Shown in pieces: positions 20,703 through 32,041 of a stretch of DNA of 64,000 nt. Below the pieces are notes generated by a model. That model did not search any database. It was not told where the DNA came from and saw only the letters and a program-made list of their open reading frames with translations. The stretch covers positions 75,350,866 to 75,414,865 of the forward strand of contig NC_060252.1 of assembly GCF_921293095.1 (NCBI RefSeq). The letters are read 5' to 3'. The position numbers and the translations under genes are program-made. This DNA comes from Ischnura elegans (lineage: Eukaryota > Arthropoda > Insecta > Odonata > Coenagrionidae). Numbering within the stretch: the stretch's first letter is position 1; every line of letters begins with the position of its first letter.

Positions 20703-22569
20703 ATGCCACGAAAGGTTCTAGGCTCTAAACCTAAACCTAAAAGAAAAAAATGGAATACTGACGATATGGTAATGGCAATAAAGGCAGTTAGGAATAAAGA
20801 AATGGGCTTGAAAAAGGCTTCGAAGACATTTTCTGTCCCAAGACCGACTCTGCAAAGGCTTGCTCGAGTTGATAAACCACCGGAAGAAGCAGCTTCCACT
20901 CGCCTGGGAAGGAAGACTACAATGGAAGATGAGTTGGAAAAGGAGCTGGTTGAGTACCTGCTACTTATGGAGAGCAAATTTTACGGTCTTACCAGGCAAG
21001 ACGTTCGCAGAATAGCTTACCAACTTTGTGAAAGAAACGGAATCAAAAATCCATTCTCAAGAGAGGGGTTAGCTGGTAGGGCGTGGTTTGACCACTTCAT
21101 GAGGCGGCACAAGGATGTGTTATCAGTATTGAAACCTTCATCCACTTCATTTTCAAGGGCAAATGGATTTAACAAAGAGGCGGTAAACAATTTTTTTGAC
21201 ATCTTAGAAGCTGAGTATAGTAAACACAACTACCCTGCCGACAAATTTTTTAATGTGGATGAGACGGGAATCTCAGTGGTCCAAAGCAAAATCCCCAGAG
21301 TAATTGGTCTACGGGGAAAGAGACAAGTTGGGGCTCTTAGCTCAGCTGAAAGAGGTTCTCTTGTGACTGTTATCTGCTGCATGAGTGCAGGGGGCACCTT
21401 CATTCCGCCCATGTTAATTTTTCTACGGAAGAATGTCAGATCTTTTAATGAAGAGTGCTCCGCCAGGAGCAATTGCTAGGTGCCACCCATCAGGGTGGAT
21501 TCAGTCTAACTTATTTACTGATTGGCTACGTCATTTTATCGAGAAAACTAAACCCACAGAAGAAGATCCAGTGATTCTGATTCTTGATGGTCACAACTCG
21601 AATACGAAAAACATTGATATTGTGAATCTTGCAAGGGATAACTTTATATCAATCATAAGTTTGCCCCCACACACGTCACATAAGTTGCAACCGTTAGACA
21701 AGTCATTCCTGGGGCCTCTAAAACACCACTACGGCGAAGAAATACGTCTTTTTATTCGACATGGTCAAAAACGTGTGGGACCTTACGAAATTGCAGAGCT
21801 TTTGGGAAAAGCTTACTTGACTTGTCAGACGGGGTCTATAGCCGTATAAGGTTTTAAAACTACCGGATTGTTTCCATGTGATAGAAATGTTTTCACTGCT
21901 GCAGATTTCGCACCGTCATCAGAGGAGACGCTCAACATGGAAACCCTTCAATAAGCTAGGAAGAGGAACCACACCAATCCTCAAATAGACCTAGGACAAA
22001 ACGTTGGCAGATCTACTGAACTCTCAGAGGAGGACGTCAATGATCCTGAAGAGATCGATCAAATCCTAAACAAGGACAACGCACCCGAAATCGAGACTCA
22101 CTGACAGCCCAGCACATCCACCTTATTTCGACATTCCACAGAAGATTTTGCCCCTGCAGGTCCATCCGGTGAATGTGGTCAGTCTATACGAGAACAACGC
22201 TCTACTGTATCACCAAAGGATATATGGTCTGTGCCCAAACCTAAAAAAAAAAAGGTTTCAAACAAAGGACCAAAACCTTCAAAAGCTGCTCTAGTCACAT
22301 CATCGCCGAACAAAAATGCCCTCATTCAAGCTGCAGAAAAGGGGAAATTAGATGAGAATAACAAAAGAAAAACCAAAGAAAAGAAAAAATTAGAGCTTCT
22401 AAAAATAAAAAGATCACAGTCAAACGACCAGTAAAACGGAAACTTCTTGTAGACGACGAATATTCAGATAAATCGGACTGTTCCGTCAATTCTGGAGAGT
22501 CTGTTTTGGAAATGTCAATGGGCGTTGATAAATCCGGAGAAGAGCATACACCCTGTATGTTTTGTGAAG
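20703..22569 (+). pseudogene. pogo-like DDE transposase (main part)
   Basis: The first open frame (ATG 20703 to 21479) has an N-terminal psq-type HTH (NTDDMVMAIKAVRNKEMGLKKAS), a CENP-B-like HTH (GRAWFDHFMRRHKDVLSV) and the first catalytic Asp in FFNVDETGISVV. A frame change in 21430-21480 moves to 21433-21849, with VILILDGHNSNTKN (second Asp) and HKLQPLDKSFLGPLKHHYGE (third Asp). After further stops at 21847 and 21952 the basic region KPKKKKVSNKGPKPSKAA (22234 on) follows, another frame change near 22430, and the start of the PHD finger, PCMFCEG (22550-22570). At least four lesions, so this copy is inactive by itself. Confidence 0.9.
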
Positions 22570-22573
22570 GACT

Positions 22574-22862
22574 TGTGGCGGCACAATTCAAATCCGCGCG
22601 CCAGCCGTTGGTGCGTCTGGCGACCGGCAATTGTCGCGAGAGTTTGGAGACGCCACCGCCAGAGGTCGCAATGGTCGACCCACGCCGCTGACTGGGCACC
22701 GCCATTACTTTTCCGAGAGTCTGACCGAATCTTGTGAGCTGTACGCACGCTACCGTGACCACGCCAACCGGCGTTATTCTGTATCGAACGATCTATCACG
22801 AAAATACATTGTTATTGTTAAATTGGGGTGGTTTATTTGACGCTACTGCACCTTCCCCCTCA
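22574..22862 (+). repeat. 5' LTR
   Basis: 289 bp, starts TGTGGCGGCAC and ends CTTCCCCCTCA. It is the near-identical partner of 29347-29635 and is followed two bases later by the tRNA-Trp primer site. Confidence 0.93.
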
Positions 22863-22929
22863 AGTGGTGACCCCGACGTGATTATAGTGTTTTTTTTGTG
22901 ATTTTCGTGCATCGTGTAAGTTGGCGTCC

Positions 22930-25900
22930 AAAATGGCTGCCCCCGTGGACCAAGTCCCTCCAACCGGCGAGGCTTCAGTAAGTCGAGTAGCTATGCGTGT
23001 GCCTCCTTTTTGGCCGGAACGACCTGCACTTTGGTTTAGCCAGTTGGAGGTACAGTTTTCCCTCGCCGGCATCACAAACGAGCTCACCAAGTTCTCCCAC
23101 GTGGTGGCTCAATTGGACAACCGCCATGCCGTGGAAGTGGAGGACATTATAGTGAATCCCCCAAGTGACTCCCCATACAAGCGGATAAAGGACGAGCTGA
23201 TTTCACGTTTATCTACGTCCCAAGAGACGCGCATCCGCAAACTCCTCGAACACGAGGAACTCGGCGACCGGAAGCCGTCACAATTTCTCCGCCATATTTT
23301 TTATTTTTATTTTAAAGAAATATATCCACATACAGCATATGCCATTTTATAGTGGCCAGGTAACAATACATAAATTAGAGGACGAAGACGCAATATAACA
23401 TGTAGAAAACAATAATTACATTTACAAAAACAAAAGGACAACAAGAAACTGCAGTGACAGACTACTTCGGTGACAGATAGGATAGGGAAAGGGTTATGAA
23501 GGATTTCAATGGAAGTGCAAAGGGGTCGATGTGTGGAGGGAGTGAGTTCAACACAGAAGTAATGCGGTAGAAAAACGAGCGTTTAGTGAGGGAAAGTCTA
23601 GGAATGGGCATGTGGATTAGGGGATGAGAACGGGTAGGGCGGGGTGTAACTTTAAAATTGATAAAAGAGAGCAATGCTGGGCAGTCGATGGTGGAATTGA
23701 GAATCTTATAAATAAGTTTTAAATCAGCTGTGAGCCTATGGGTAGTGAGATTGGGGATGAAGAGGGAGGAGAGAATAGCATTAGTGGACATGTTGCGTAA
23801 ATGCGGTATTCTATTTTTTACTATATTGGCAAAGAAATTGCTGACACAGTTCAGGGATGAGAGGTTGGTTTGTGAAGAGATAGACCAGATGGGACCAGTA
23901 GGTAAGAATTGGAAGAATGATAGATAGTTTTAGAAAAATGCCTGGACTCTGTGATGAGTGTCATTACTCTTGGCCCCATTATCCTTTTTGGTGACTTAAA
24001 TCTCTCAATCCATTGGGAGTCTCCAACGAGTGGGTCTCCCGTGGACGCCCATGATGAGTACTTTCTCCAAAATTTCATTTACGCCCTTCATCTCTCCCAG
24101 TTCTGCAATGAATGGACACGAAACGCGGCAACGTTGGACTTCCTTCTTTCCACCACTCCCCCCGAGGCAATAACCCCCAGCAGAAACATCTTCGACTCAG
24201 ACCATGAGTCCCTTGACGTCATTTACAACTTTTCCAGCCCCAAGAAACACCGCGGGGTTCCACCCCGCCCTCTGAAGCCTTTCCTTGCATGGTCGAAGGT
24301 TTGCTGGGAGGTCGTAAACCGCTCCCTCGACCTCATACCCTGGTCACTGCTCTCCTCCATTACCCCCGAAGATGGAGTGGACTTCCTGTACGCCGTCATT
24401 GAAAGTGCCGTTAAGGATTTTGTGCCTATTGTTCAACCTAAATCTAAGAAATTCCCCTCCTGGTTTAAAGCTGACACCCTGCATGCTCTCAGAAACAAAA
24501 ATCAAGCGTGGTACCTCTACAAGACGACTCCGAACGAACATACTCGTCGCTCTTACACAGAGCTTCGTCGATTTTCTAAAGCTCTCATCCGTCGTGACCA
24601 CAAGGAATATGCGCATAGTGTCTGCTCATCTATCACCACCACCCCTAAAAAGTTCTGGTCTTTTGTGAATCGCCGCCGCAATCATTCTAGAATTCCGGAC
24701 TATGTTTATTATGAAAACAGTAACGCCGAGGGCCCTAATAGACCAAACTTGTTTGCTAAATTCTTCTCTGAATGCATGACGCCCCTCTCTTCCCCACCTC
24801 TCACCCATGATCACTTCCCTGCACCCATTTCCAGTAATTTCCTCTGTGAAATCCGAACCGACCCGCTTGAAGTTCTTAAATATTTACGCAAAATTCCCCT
24901 TCAACGTTCATCAGGCCCTGATGGCCTGAGTCCGATATTTGTTCACCATTGTGCTGAATCACTCTCCATTCCTTTAACTTTGCTTTTACACCGATGCTTT
25001 TCCCTTGGCTTTTTCCACCACAATGGAAAACTGCTAATGTTATCCCCATTCATAAATCCGGGCCAAAAAATGTTGCATCAAACTATAGACCCATCTCCTT
25101 ACTTCCAGTTCTCTCTTCTGTTTGTGAAAGAATAATCTTAAATCGACTATACTACTTCACCTCCCCTCATCTCTCTGATAATCAACATGGTTTTCTTCCG
25201 GGCCGCTCATGCATGACCAACTTATCCGTCTTTCAGCATAATGCCATTAACTCCATTAATAATAAATCACAGTTAAGACACCATTTTCCTGGATTTTTCA
25301 AAAGCTTTTGACTCTATCAATCATAGCCTCCTCCTCCACAAATTAGGTGAACGATTTAATATTTCTGGTAATTTCAAAAGTCTCCTAACTAGCTTCCTCA
25401 ACAATCGAACTCAAAGGGTTATTCTTTCTGGCTCACCTTCTCCTTGTTCTCCTCTGACATCTGGGGTTCCTCAGGGGAGTGTCCTTGGTCCTTATCTGTT
25501 TAACTTGTATATTGATGATCTTGCCTCTTTGCTACCTTCTTCCCAAGCTCAAACTCTCCTTTATGCTGACGATTGTAAATTGTTCAAGGAAATTCAAAAA
25601 CCATCTGATTGCCAAAACCTACAGGATGCCTTACGTCAGACATCGAATTGGTGTAATGTCTGGAATCTTGCATTAAACCCAGATAAAACCCAGATATCCG
25701 CTCTCTTGCGGGTAATTCCGTACCCGATGACTTTGTACGCACTCTTTGGGTGAATCGCTTGCCATCCTCCGCCCAAGCGATCCTGGCCACGCAGGATTCC
25801 ACGGATTTGGCGGGATTGGCGAAGCTGGCCGACAAGGTGTGTGAGGTGACGTCACACCCCCAGGTCGCTAGCGCCGAGGCGTATTCCGAGATGGCGGAAG

Positions 25901-26150
25901 TCCGGAAGCAGATGGCGGAGCTTACCAGGCAAGTCGCAGCGTTGAGCACTCGGTCTCGCGGTCGCTCGCGCTCCAAGAGCCGACCTCGAAATCGAAGCTC
26001 ATCCGGGAACCCTGATCCGCGGTATTGCTTTTACCAAGGGAGATTTGGTGCTGCTGCCAACAAGTGCCGCCCCCCTGTGCTTATGTGGCGGAAAACCCGA
26101 AGAGCAGCGGTTGATGGCGGCCGATGGCAGTTGCTCTACGCCCCGCCGCC
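22930..26150 (+). pseudogene. Gypsy gag region (fossil, interrupted by a LINE)
   Basis: The left part encodes a gag N-terminal domain of the kind found in CsRn1-type elements (PPFWPERPALWFSQLEVQFS, then LISRLSTSQETRIRKLLE). The right part resumes after the LINE with a Lys/Arg- and Ser-rich gag C-terminus (SRGRSRSKSRPRNRSSSGN). Gag packages the element RNA. It is not functional in this copy. Confidence 0.8.
23296..25706 (-). mobile_element. CR1/Jockey-type LINE with 5' inversion
   Basis: Two oppositely oriented pieces of one non-LTR element. On the minus strand, ~23935 down to 23296 holds the RT C-terminus (TADLKLIYKILNSTIDCPAL, then RSFFYRITSVLNSLPPHID) and an A-rich 3' tail at the left edge. 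On the plus strand, ~23951-25706 holds the endonuclease end (ILFGDLNLSIHWES, SDHESLDV) and RT (NYRPISLLPVLSSVCERI, FLDFSKAFDS, GVPQGSVLGP, LLYADDCKLF, LNPDKTQ). The segment between LNPDKTQ and the C-terminus is missing. This is the arrangement expected from twin priming. One frame change occurs at ~25080 and another near 25285. Confidence 0.85.
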
Positions 26151-29100
26151 TTTTCGTCATTGATGCCGCAACGAAGACAGAGTTTTTGGTCGACACAGGT
26201 TCCGACCTCTGTGTTTATCCCCGGGCGAAAGTGAAAGGACGGAAAGCTTAAGCCGCCTATCAGTTGTTCGCCGCGAACGGCACCGTGATCGCGACATACG
26301 GATGGATCGACTTGTCGCTCAATTTCGGTCTCAAACGCGACTTCCGCTGGCGATTCATCGTCGCGGACGTTGACAGACCGATAATTGGCGTCGACTTCCT
26401 TTCCTTTTTTAATCTACTTGTGGATGTTCGCGAGCGTAAATTAATCGACGGCATAACCTCTCTGGCGACCCGCGGCCTTGAGGTGACCTCCAATCACCCG
26501 CAAGTGAAGACTGTTGTAAATAGTTCTCGTTTTCACGCTGTGTTGGCTGAGTTCCCCAGATCACTCGGCCATCTGGGACCCCCAGCGAATTTCGTCACAC
26601 GACGATGCATCACATCAAGACGACACCGGGTCCACCAGTCGCCTGCAAGCCCCGCCACCTTGCACCGGATAAGGCGAACATCGCCAAACAGGAGTTCGAG
26701 GAGATGGTGCGGAACGGCACAGCGCAGCGCTCCGACAGCTGTTGGGCATCGGCACTTCATCTAGTGCCTAAAAAGGATGGTGACTGGCGCCCTTGCGGCG
26801 ACTACCGCGCACTGAACGCGCGAACCGTCCCCGATCTGTACCCGGTGCCACACATTGCGGACTTCGCCCACAATTTAGCCGGTAAGTGCGTGTTTTCCCG
26901 CATAGACTTAGTGCGTGCTTACCACCAAATCCCAGTGGCCCCCGAAGATGTCCCTAAAACCGCCCTCACCACTCCCTTTGGACTCTTCGAGTTCACACGC
27001 ATGCCCTTTGGCCTGCGCAACGCTGCACAGACTTTCCAGCGTTTTATCGACGAAGTGCTGCGAGGCCTCGATCACGCGTATGCGTACCTTGATGACATTC
27101 TGGTCGCATCGCGCGACGCCAATGAACACGAATGCCACTTGCGTGCTCTTTTTAAACGACTCAGTGATTTCGGTATTGTAATTAACCCGGCGAAATGTGT
27201 ATTAGGTGTTGACGAAGTGACTTTCCTTGGGCCTACAGTGACTGCCTCTAGCATTAAGCCCACGCCTAACAAAATTGACGCTGTGAAGTGCTACCCCATA
27301 CCCAAGACTGTCAGGGAACTACGTCAGTTCCTTGGGATGGTAAATTTCTATAGACGGTTAATCCCGAATGCCGCCGACGTGCAATCCCCCGTGTGTGAAG
27401 TGTTAAAGACAGGAGTGAGGGGTAGTGATGCCATTGATTGGACGGTTGCGTTAGACCGCGCTTTCAATGAATGCAAAGACGCTCTCGCGAGCGCGACATT
27501 CGTGGCACATCCCGATGTGCGATTGCCGCTGGCCCTTTTTTGTGACGCGTCAGATAACGCAATGGGTGGTGCATTGAATCAACGCGAGGGTGACGAGTGG
27601 AAACCACTTGGTTTTTTCACTCGTAAGCCGAAGCCGCCCCAGCGTAAGTACAGCCCATACGACTGTGAACTTCTTACCGTTTACGAAGGAGTGAAATATT
27701 TTCGACACATGTTGGAAGGGCGTGAATTTCGTATATTCACGGACCACAAACCCCTTGTTTACGCCTTTCAACAGAAGCCCGAAAAGTGTTCCCCCCGGCA
27801 GTTCCGGTACTTGAATTTTTTGGCCCAATTTAGCACCGACATTCGACACGTCGCCGGTCGGGAGAACGTTGTCGCGGACGGCCTTCCGCGAGTTGAAGCG
27901 CTCTCAGGTGGAATTGATTTTGACGCGCTCGCACGCTCGCAGGCGCAATTCTTTTCGAAGTGCGATGAACTTGGCAATTCCCTTAATTTAAATAAAGTGC
28001 GCGTCCCCGGATGCAATGGTGAAGTTTGGTGCGACGTTTCGACCCCAACGGTGAGACCTTACCTTACGGAGTCGTTCCGTAAGCCGGTGTTTGATTCCCT
28101 CCATCAATTGTCCCACCCTGGCATTAAGGCCTCCACCAAACTGATCTCCGAAAGGTTCGTGTGGCCGTCGATGCGGAAGGACTGCCGCACCTGGGCGCGA
28201 GCCTGCATCCCGTGCCAACGGTCCAAAGTGCATCGTCATACAGTGTCCCCCATCGGCAGTTTCGTTTCCCCATCGCAGCGCTTCGACCACGTCCACCTTG
28301 ACATCGTAGGACCCCTACCAGTGTCCAATGGCTACCGCTATTGCGTCACGTGTGTCGACCGCTACTCGCGATGGGCTGAAGCCATCCCAACAGCAGACGT
28401 AACAGCAGATACGGTCGCACGCGAGTTCTTTCGCGGCTGGATCTCGCGTTTCGGCACCCCGTTGATAGTCACCACGGACCAAGGCCGGCAGTTCGAGTCT
28501 GCTCTCTTTCACCGGCTTTCTGTGCTCACCGGTACCCGTCATCTGCGCACCACTGCGTACCACCCCGCTGCCAATGGAATTGTGTAACGATTCCACCGGC
28601 AGTTGAAGGCTGCTATCATGCGCCACGAGACCGACAGCTGGTACGACACTCTACCTGCTGTGCTTCTCGGCATTCGAGCAGCTTGGAAAGCCGACATCGG
28701 TGCATCACCGGCGGAACTTCTCTACGGAGAGCCTCTTCGCCTTCCTGGAGAGTTCTTCGCTCCTACCCAGCCTGACAACGAGGACGAGTCATTCGTCGCG
28801 AAGCTGCGCCGGCACTTCCGACGGATCCAACTCGTTCCCGCCTCGCATCACGGAGAGAGGCCAGTCTTTGTCCACCAGGACCTTCAGTCAGCCTCTCAGG
28901 TGTTCGTGAGAACGGACGCCACCCGGCCCCCACTGCAACCGCCGTACGTGGGCCCCTTCCGCGTCGTCCGCCGCGACGCCAAGTTCTTCGTGGTCGGCAT
29001 GAAGGGCAAGGAGAAGGCGGTATCCGTAGACCGCCTGAAACCATCGTACATCTTGGCAGCGGAGGACGGACGTCACGACGCCGGTGGTACATCGGGACCA

Positions 29101-29170
29101 CCGCCTGCCATCGACATCGCTGACCGATCCCGGACAGGCGCAACGAGCAACCCGCTCCGGGAGAAGGGTC
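26150..29170 (+). pseudogene. Gypsy pol region: protease, RT, RNase H, integrase (fossil)
   Basis: Protease with LVDTGSD near 26190; reverse transcriptase about 26.7-27.3 kb with LDDILVAS as active-site box and [12 protein letters not shown] after it; RNase H about 27.5-27.9 kb ([20 protein letters not shown]); integrase about 28.05-29.1 kb with a zinc-binding H-H/C-C region ([20 protein letters not shown]), a catalytic core ([26 protein letters not shown]) and a C-terminal domain (PYVGPFRVVRRDAKFF). Domain order and residues fit Metaviridae. The region looks largely preserved but not whole. Confidence 0.88.
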
Positions 29171-29346
29171 CATTTCCCCAAGCACTTGGAGGAGTTCGCC
29201 ACCTAGGCGATATATTTTTTTGCAATACCACTGGCGGAGGTCACTGCACTGTGGCTTCCATTCCCCCCCCCCAACCCTATTGATTGTCACTAATTACTTT
29301 TTTTTCTCAAAATTCTTTAGTGGCCTTAAGACTGCGGAGGGGGTGA

Positions 29347-29635
29347 TGTGGCGGCACAATTCAAATCCGCGCGCCAGCCGTTGGTGCGTCTGGCGACCGG
29401 CAATTGTCGCGAGAGTTTGGAGACGCCACCGCCAGTGGTCGCAATGGTCGACCCACGCCGCTGACTGGGCACCGCCATTACTTTTCCGAGAGTCTGACCG
29501 AATCTTGTGAGCTGTACGCACGCTACCGTGACCACGCCAACCGGCTTTATTCTGTATCGAACGATCTATCACGAAAATACATTGTTATAGTTAAATTGAG
29601 GTGGTTTATTTGACTCTACTGCACCTTCCCCCCCA
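29347..29635 (+). repeat. 3' LTR
   Basis: 289 bp, starts TGTGGCGGCAC, preceded by a polypurine tract and followed by the GACT target duplication. Confidence 0.93.
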
Positions 29636-29639
29636 GACT

Positions 29640-29759
29640 CTACTCAGCAGATCAGCATGGAGAACTCTGGGTACAATGTATGATGTGTGAAATGTGGGCG
29701 CACAACGACTGTGCTGGTACTGAAAAAGATGTCTATGTTTGCGATTTTTGCAGACCATA
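29640..29759 (+). pseudogene. PHD finger, C-terminal part of the pogo-like transposase
   Basis: Reads ADQHGELWVQCMMCEMWAHN then DCAGTEKDVYVCDFCRP and a stop. Together with PCMFCEG at 22550-22570 it supplies the C4-H-C3 ligands of a PHD finger. PHD fingers usually read histone H3 tails, so a role in target choice or chromatin tethering is possible but unproven. The Gypsy element split the finger between its first Cys pair and the rest. Confidence 0.85.
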
Positions 29760-30332
29760 AGTTATTTTCTGACTTTTGTACACTGCTAAGGTTTTGTAAT
29801 TACTAAATTTCTATGTCATTTTTCTTTGTCATATTTCATATAAGGATATTTGTGAGTATGATATTTTATGACACTGTCATCTATGTATTCACTTGAGGGG
29901 CTCATAATACAATCACAGAACATTTATTAAAAAATACGCCTTCTTTTGATTTTTAATTTATATCTTACTTTTTGTGTGTTTAATCAACTCCATATTTTTT
30001 TATATTCACCGAATGATATATACAAAGTTCAACTTATATACATTAGTTAAAACCAGTAAGAAAAAATTATTTTAGTAAAAATGTAAATAGGGGCTCATAT
30101 TACCACCCTTACCTATACGAGCAAAAATTGTTGAAGATTTCCTCTGACGACACATTCTAAAGTTGAAGACTTTCTCTCTGAAACGGTTGGAGCAATTCAT
30201 CAATCACACGTGAGCCTGGACAGTTGCATTCGTTTTGGGGTTGTATTCTTTTTTTATGTTATCAAAATGATTTCTCTTTCTTTGTGTATTTGTAGATCTA
30301 AATTTATTTGCACAGATATGCAAAATGGTTAG

Positions 30333-31085
30333 GTGGCTAATAAGGAAGAAGCCTCGGCTAGAAAACGATTCAAAGGAACAAGATTCGACATCTATTCCCG
30401 CGACTTTTTAAAGCATCAAGTAAACGTAATAAAACCATTGTTGATATCTTAGTTCATCAAATGACAGGTAACTGTGAGACTAGATGGGTAGAAAGGCATA
30501 AAGCTATTGTAACTTTTAGAGACGACTTACATGATATTGCCAAAGCTCTCGAAAAAGTGTCAAAGTGGGATGATTATAAAACGGCAACTAAAGGAAGACG
30601 TTTATTGTTATCAATTTGTAATTGTGAATTCATTTGAACTGTATATAGTCAGAGTGATGTTTTGAGTGCAATTTATATTTTAAGCAGATATTTGCAAAAT
30701 GAGACTAATGTTTTTCAAGCTAAAAAAAAAAAGTTGACCGAACTTTTGAAGTACTAAAGGATAAGCGGATGAACTATGAAAAAACAATTTTCTCTGGAAT
30801 TTTTGCAAAGGCTAAGAAAATTATGGAAGAAATGGACATTCAAATCCGCATTCTACGTGCAGCCAATCGACAAAAGAATCGAGCAAATTACCCGGCTACC
30901 AATGATGAAGACGATATAATCGCGTATTTGGAAAAAATAATCTATATTCCCATTTTAGATTACGTAAATACGGATATCAAGGACAGACTTGCTGGAGAGT
31001 CAATAGTGCTTCAAGTTGAATACACTAATCCCAGCTGTTTTCATGGAAATAAAAAATTCGGGCTCGTTAAAATGCATGCTTGAAA
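30333..31085 (+). pseudogene. hAT (Zaphod/ZMYM-type) transposase remnant
   Basis: Successive short open pieces read TRWVERHKAIVTFRDDLHDI (30480 on) and ALEKVSKWDDYK, then an open frame 30769-31083 with MNYEKTIFSGIFAKAKKIMEE, RILRAANRQKNRANYP and YIPILDYVNTDIKDRL. These match the central part of hAT transposases of the Zaphod/ZMYM class. The catalytic N-terminal half and the C-terminal dimerisation domain are lost, and frames change at the A-run near 30722. It belongs to the outer hAT shell. Confidence 0.75.
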
Positions 31086-32026
31086 AAATGTGATAAATAT
31101 GCACCGTTATTGAAAAAAAAATAAAAGTACAATGTTAACGGAATTAGATGAGAACTTTTTTGAAAAAAAATTCCGGAATTTAATGACATGAAACCAATGA
31201 AAACTGCCATGGAACTTTGTGTGTGCACATGATTGTATTTATAAATACTTGATAATAATCGCTATAATAACTTCTCAAAAATATTTTCCAAGATATTCAA
31301 ATGAAATGCGGCTAATGATTTTACTGTCGACTTCAGTTGTATTTTCTTGATCAATCATACAGTAGTACCTGAAATCCAAATGTTAAATACTTATGGGTAA
31401 AATTGGAATTTAATATATTGAAGAGAAAACTTCATTTCGCCCGCTAAGCACTTTTGTCAAGGGGTATAAAATGCGAACTCGCATCACGTACCGTAGACTA
31501 CCCTCTATTTAAAAATGTTACGCTTATGTCTGCTTTTTCTCTCTCAATTTTTGATCTACAGGGATGGGGTTTGCTGCATTTGGTGTGGATTCTCTGTTTT
31601 CATGATTTGATCATAATTGAAAGTGCATAAATAATTCACGAGTCGTAAATTATACTCACAATTTTCCCATAAGATTGCACAGCGTTTTTTTTTTATTTTC
31701 TCGCACTATTTCCCTCAACTCTCCATCGAAATCTACCATTCAAACGTCTATTCAAAGCTTGTGTCTCCCGCTTGGAACGAAAAATATACAGATCGTTTGA
31801 AATTCCACACGTAAATCGGAAATTACTTTTACAACTTTTTCCTTAAAATAACACGGGCTTTTGCAATTTTCTCGGTGCAACAATTTCAACAATTTGTACC
31901 AATTCCTTCATTCTTTCTCAACTATAATGCCGAAACTCTTATTTTGACGCTTGTATGCCACATCATGAGAGAGAGAGAGTGGGGGGAGGGGTAAGCAGCC
32001 CGTCGCGCCCCCCCCTCAAGGAAATC
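31086..32026. other. Non-coding right part of the hAT shell
   Basis: AT-rich with no coding trace I can support. The last 60 bases before the TIR are C/G-rich (GCGCCCCCCCCTCAAGG), mirroring the GGGGGGCGCGCCC just inside the left TIR. Confidence 0.5.
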
Positions 32027-32041
32027 CTGGAGCCGCCCCTG

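Larger units (their letters stand above)
22570..29639 (+). mobile_element. Gypsy LTR retrotransposon, CsRn1-type, broken (fossil)
   Basis: Two 289-bp LTRs (22574-22862 and 29347-29635) begin TGTGG and are flanked by a 4-bp target duplication GACT (22570-22573, 29636-29639). The primer site TGGTGACCCCGACGTGATT at 22865-22883 is complementary to the 3' end of insect tRNA-Trp, which is typical of the CsRn1/Kabuki group. A purine tract GGAGGGGGTGA precedes the 3' LTR. Order inside: gag, protease, RT, RNase H, integrase. The LTRs differ at about 6 of 289 positions (~2 percent), so it is fairly young. It is broken, by a LINE insertion in gag plus a few other breaks. It sits inside the pogo-like element's PHD-finger coding region. 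Confidence 0.93.
20239..30109 (+). mobile_element. pogo-like transposon with PHD-finger transposase
   Basis: TIRs AGGGTGGTAATATGAGCC (20239 on) and its inverse ending at 30109, each next to TA (20237-20238, 30110-30111), the pogo/Tc1 target. Related GGGGCTCATATTA motifs occur just inside both ends. It encodes the transposase at 20703 onward and its C-terminal PHD finger at 29640-29759. A Gypsy-type LTR element separates the two. Without that insertion it would be about 2.8 kb. Confidence 0.92.
19746..32041 (+). mobile_element. hAT-type transposon (outer shell of a nest)
   Basis: 15-bp terminal inverted repeats CAGGGGCGGCTCCAG (19746-19760) and CTGGAGCCGCCCCTG (32027-32041), the form common in hAT elements of the Zaphod/ZMYM group. 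The internal DNA carries a hAT transposase remnant at 30333-31085 and a ~9.9-kb pogo-like insertion. Flanking 8-bp sequences (TCTGGAGA and TCTCCCTG) do not match well, so a target duplication is not preserved. The outer element alone would be about 2.4 kb, hence internally deleted. Confidence 0.85.
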
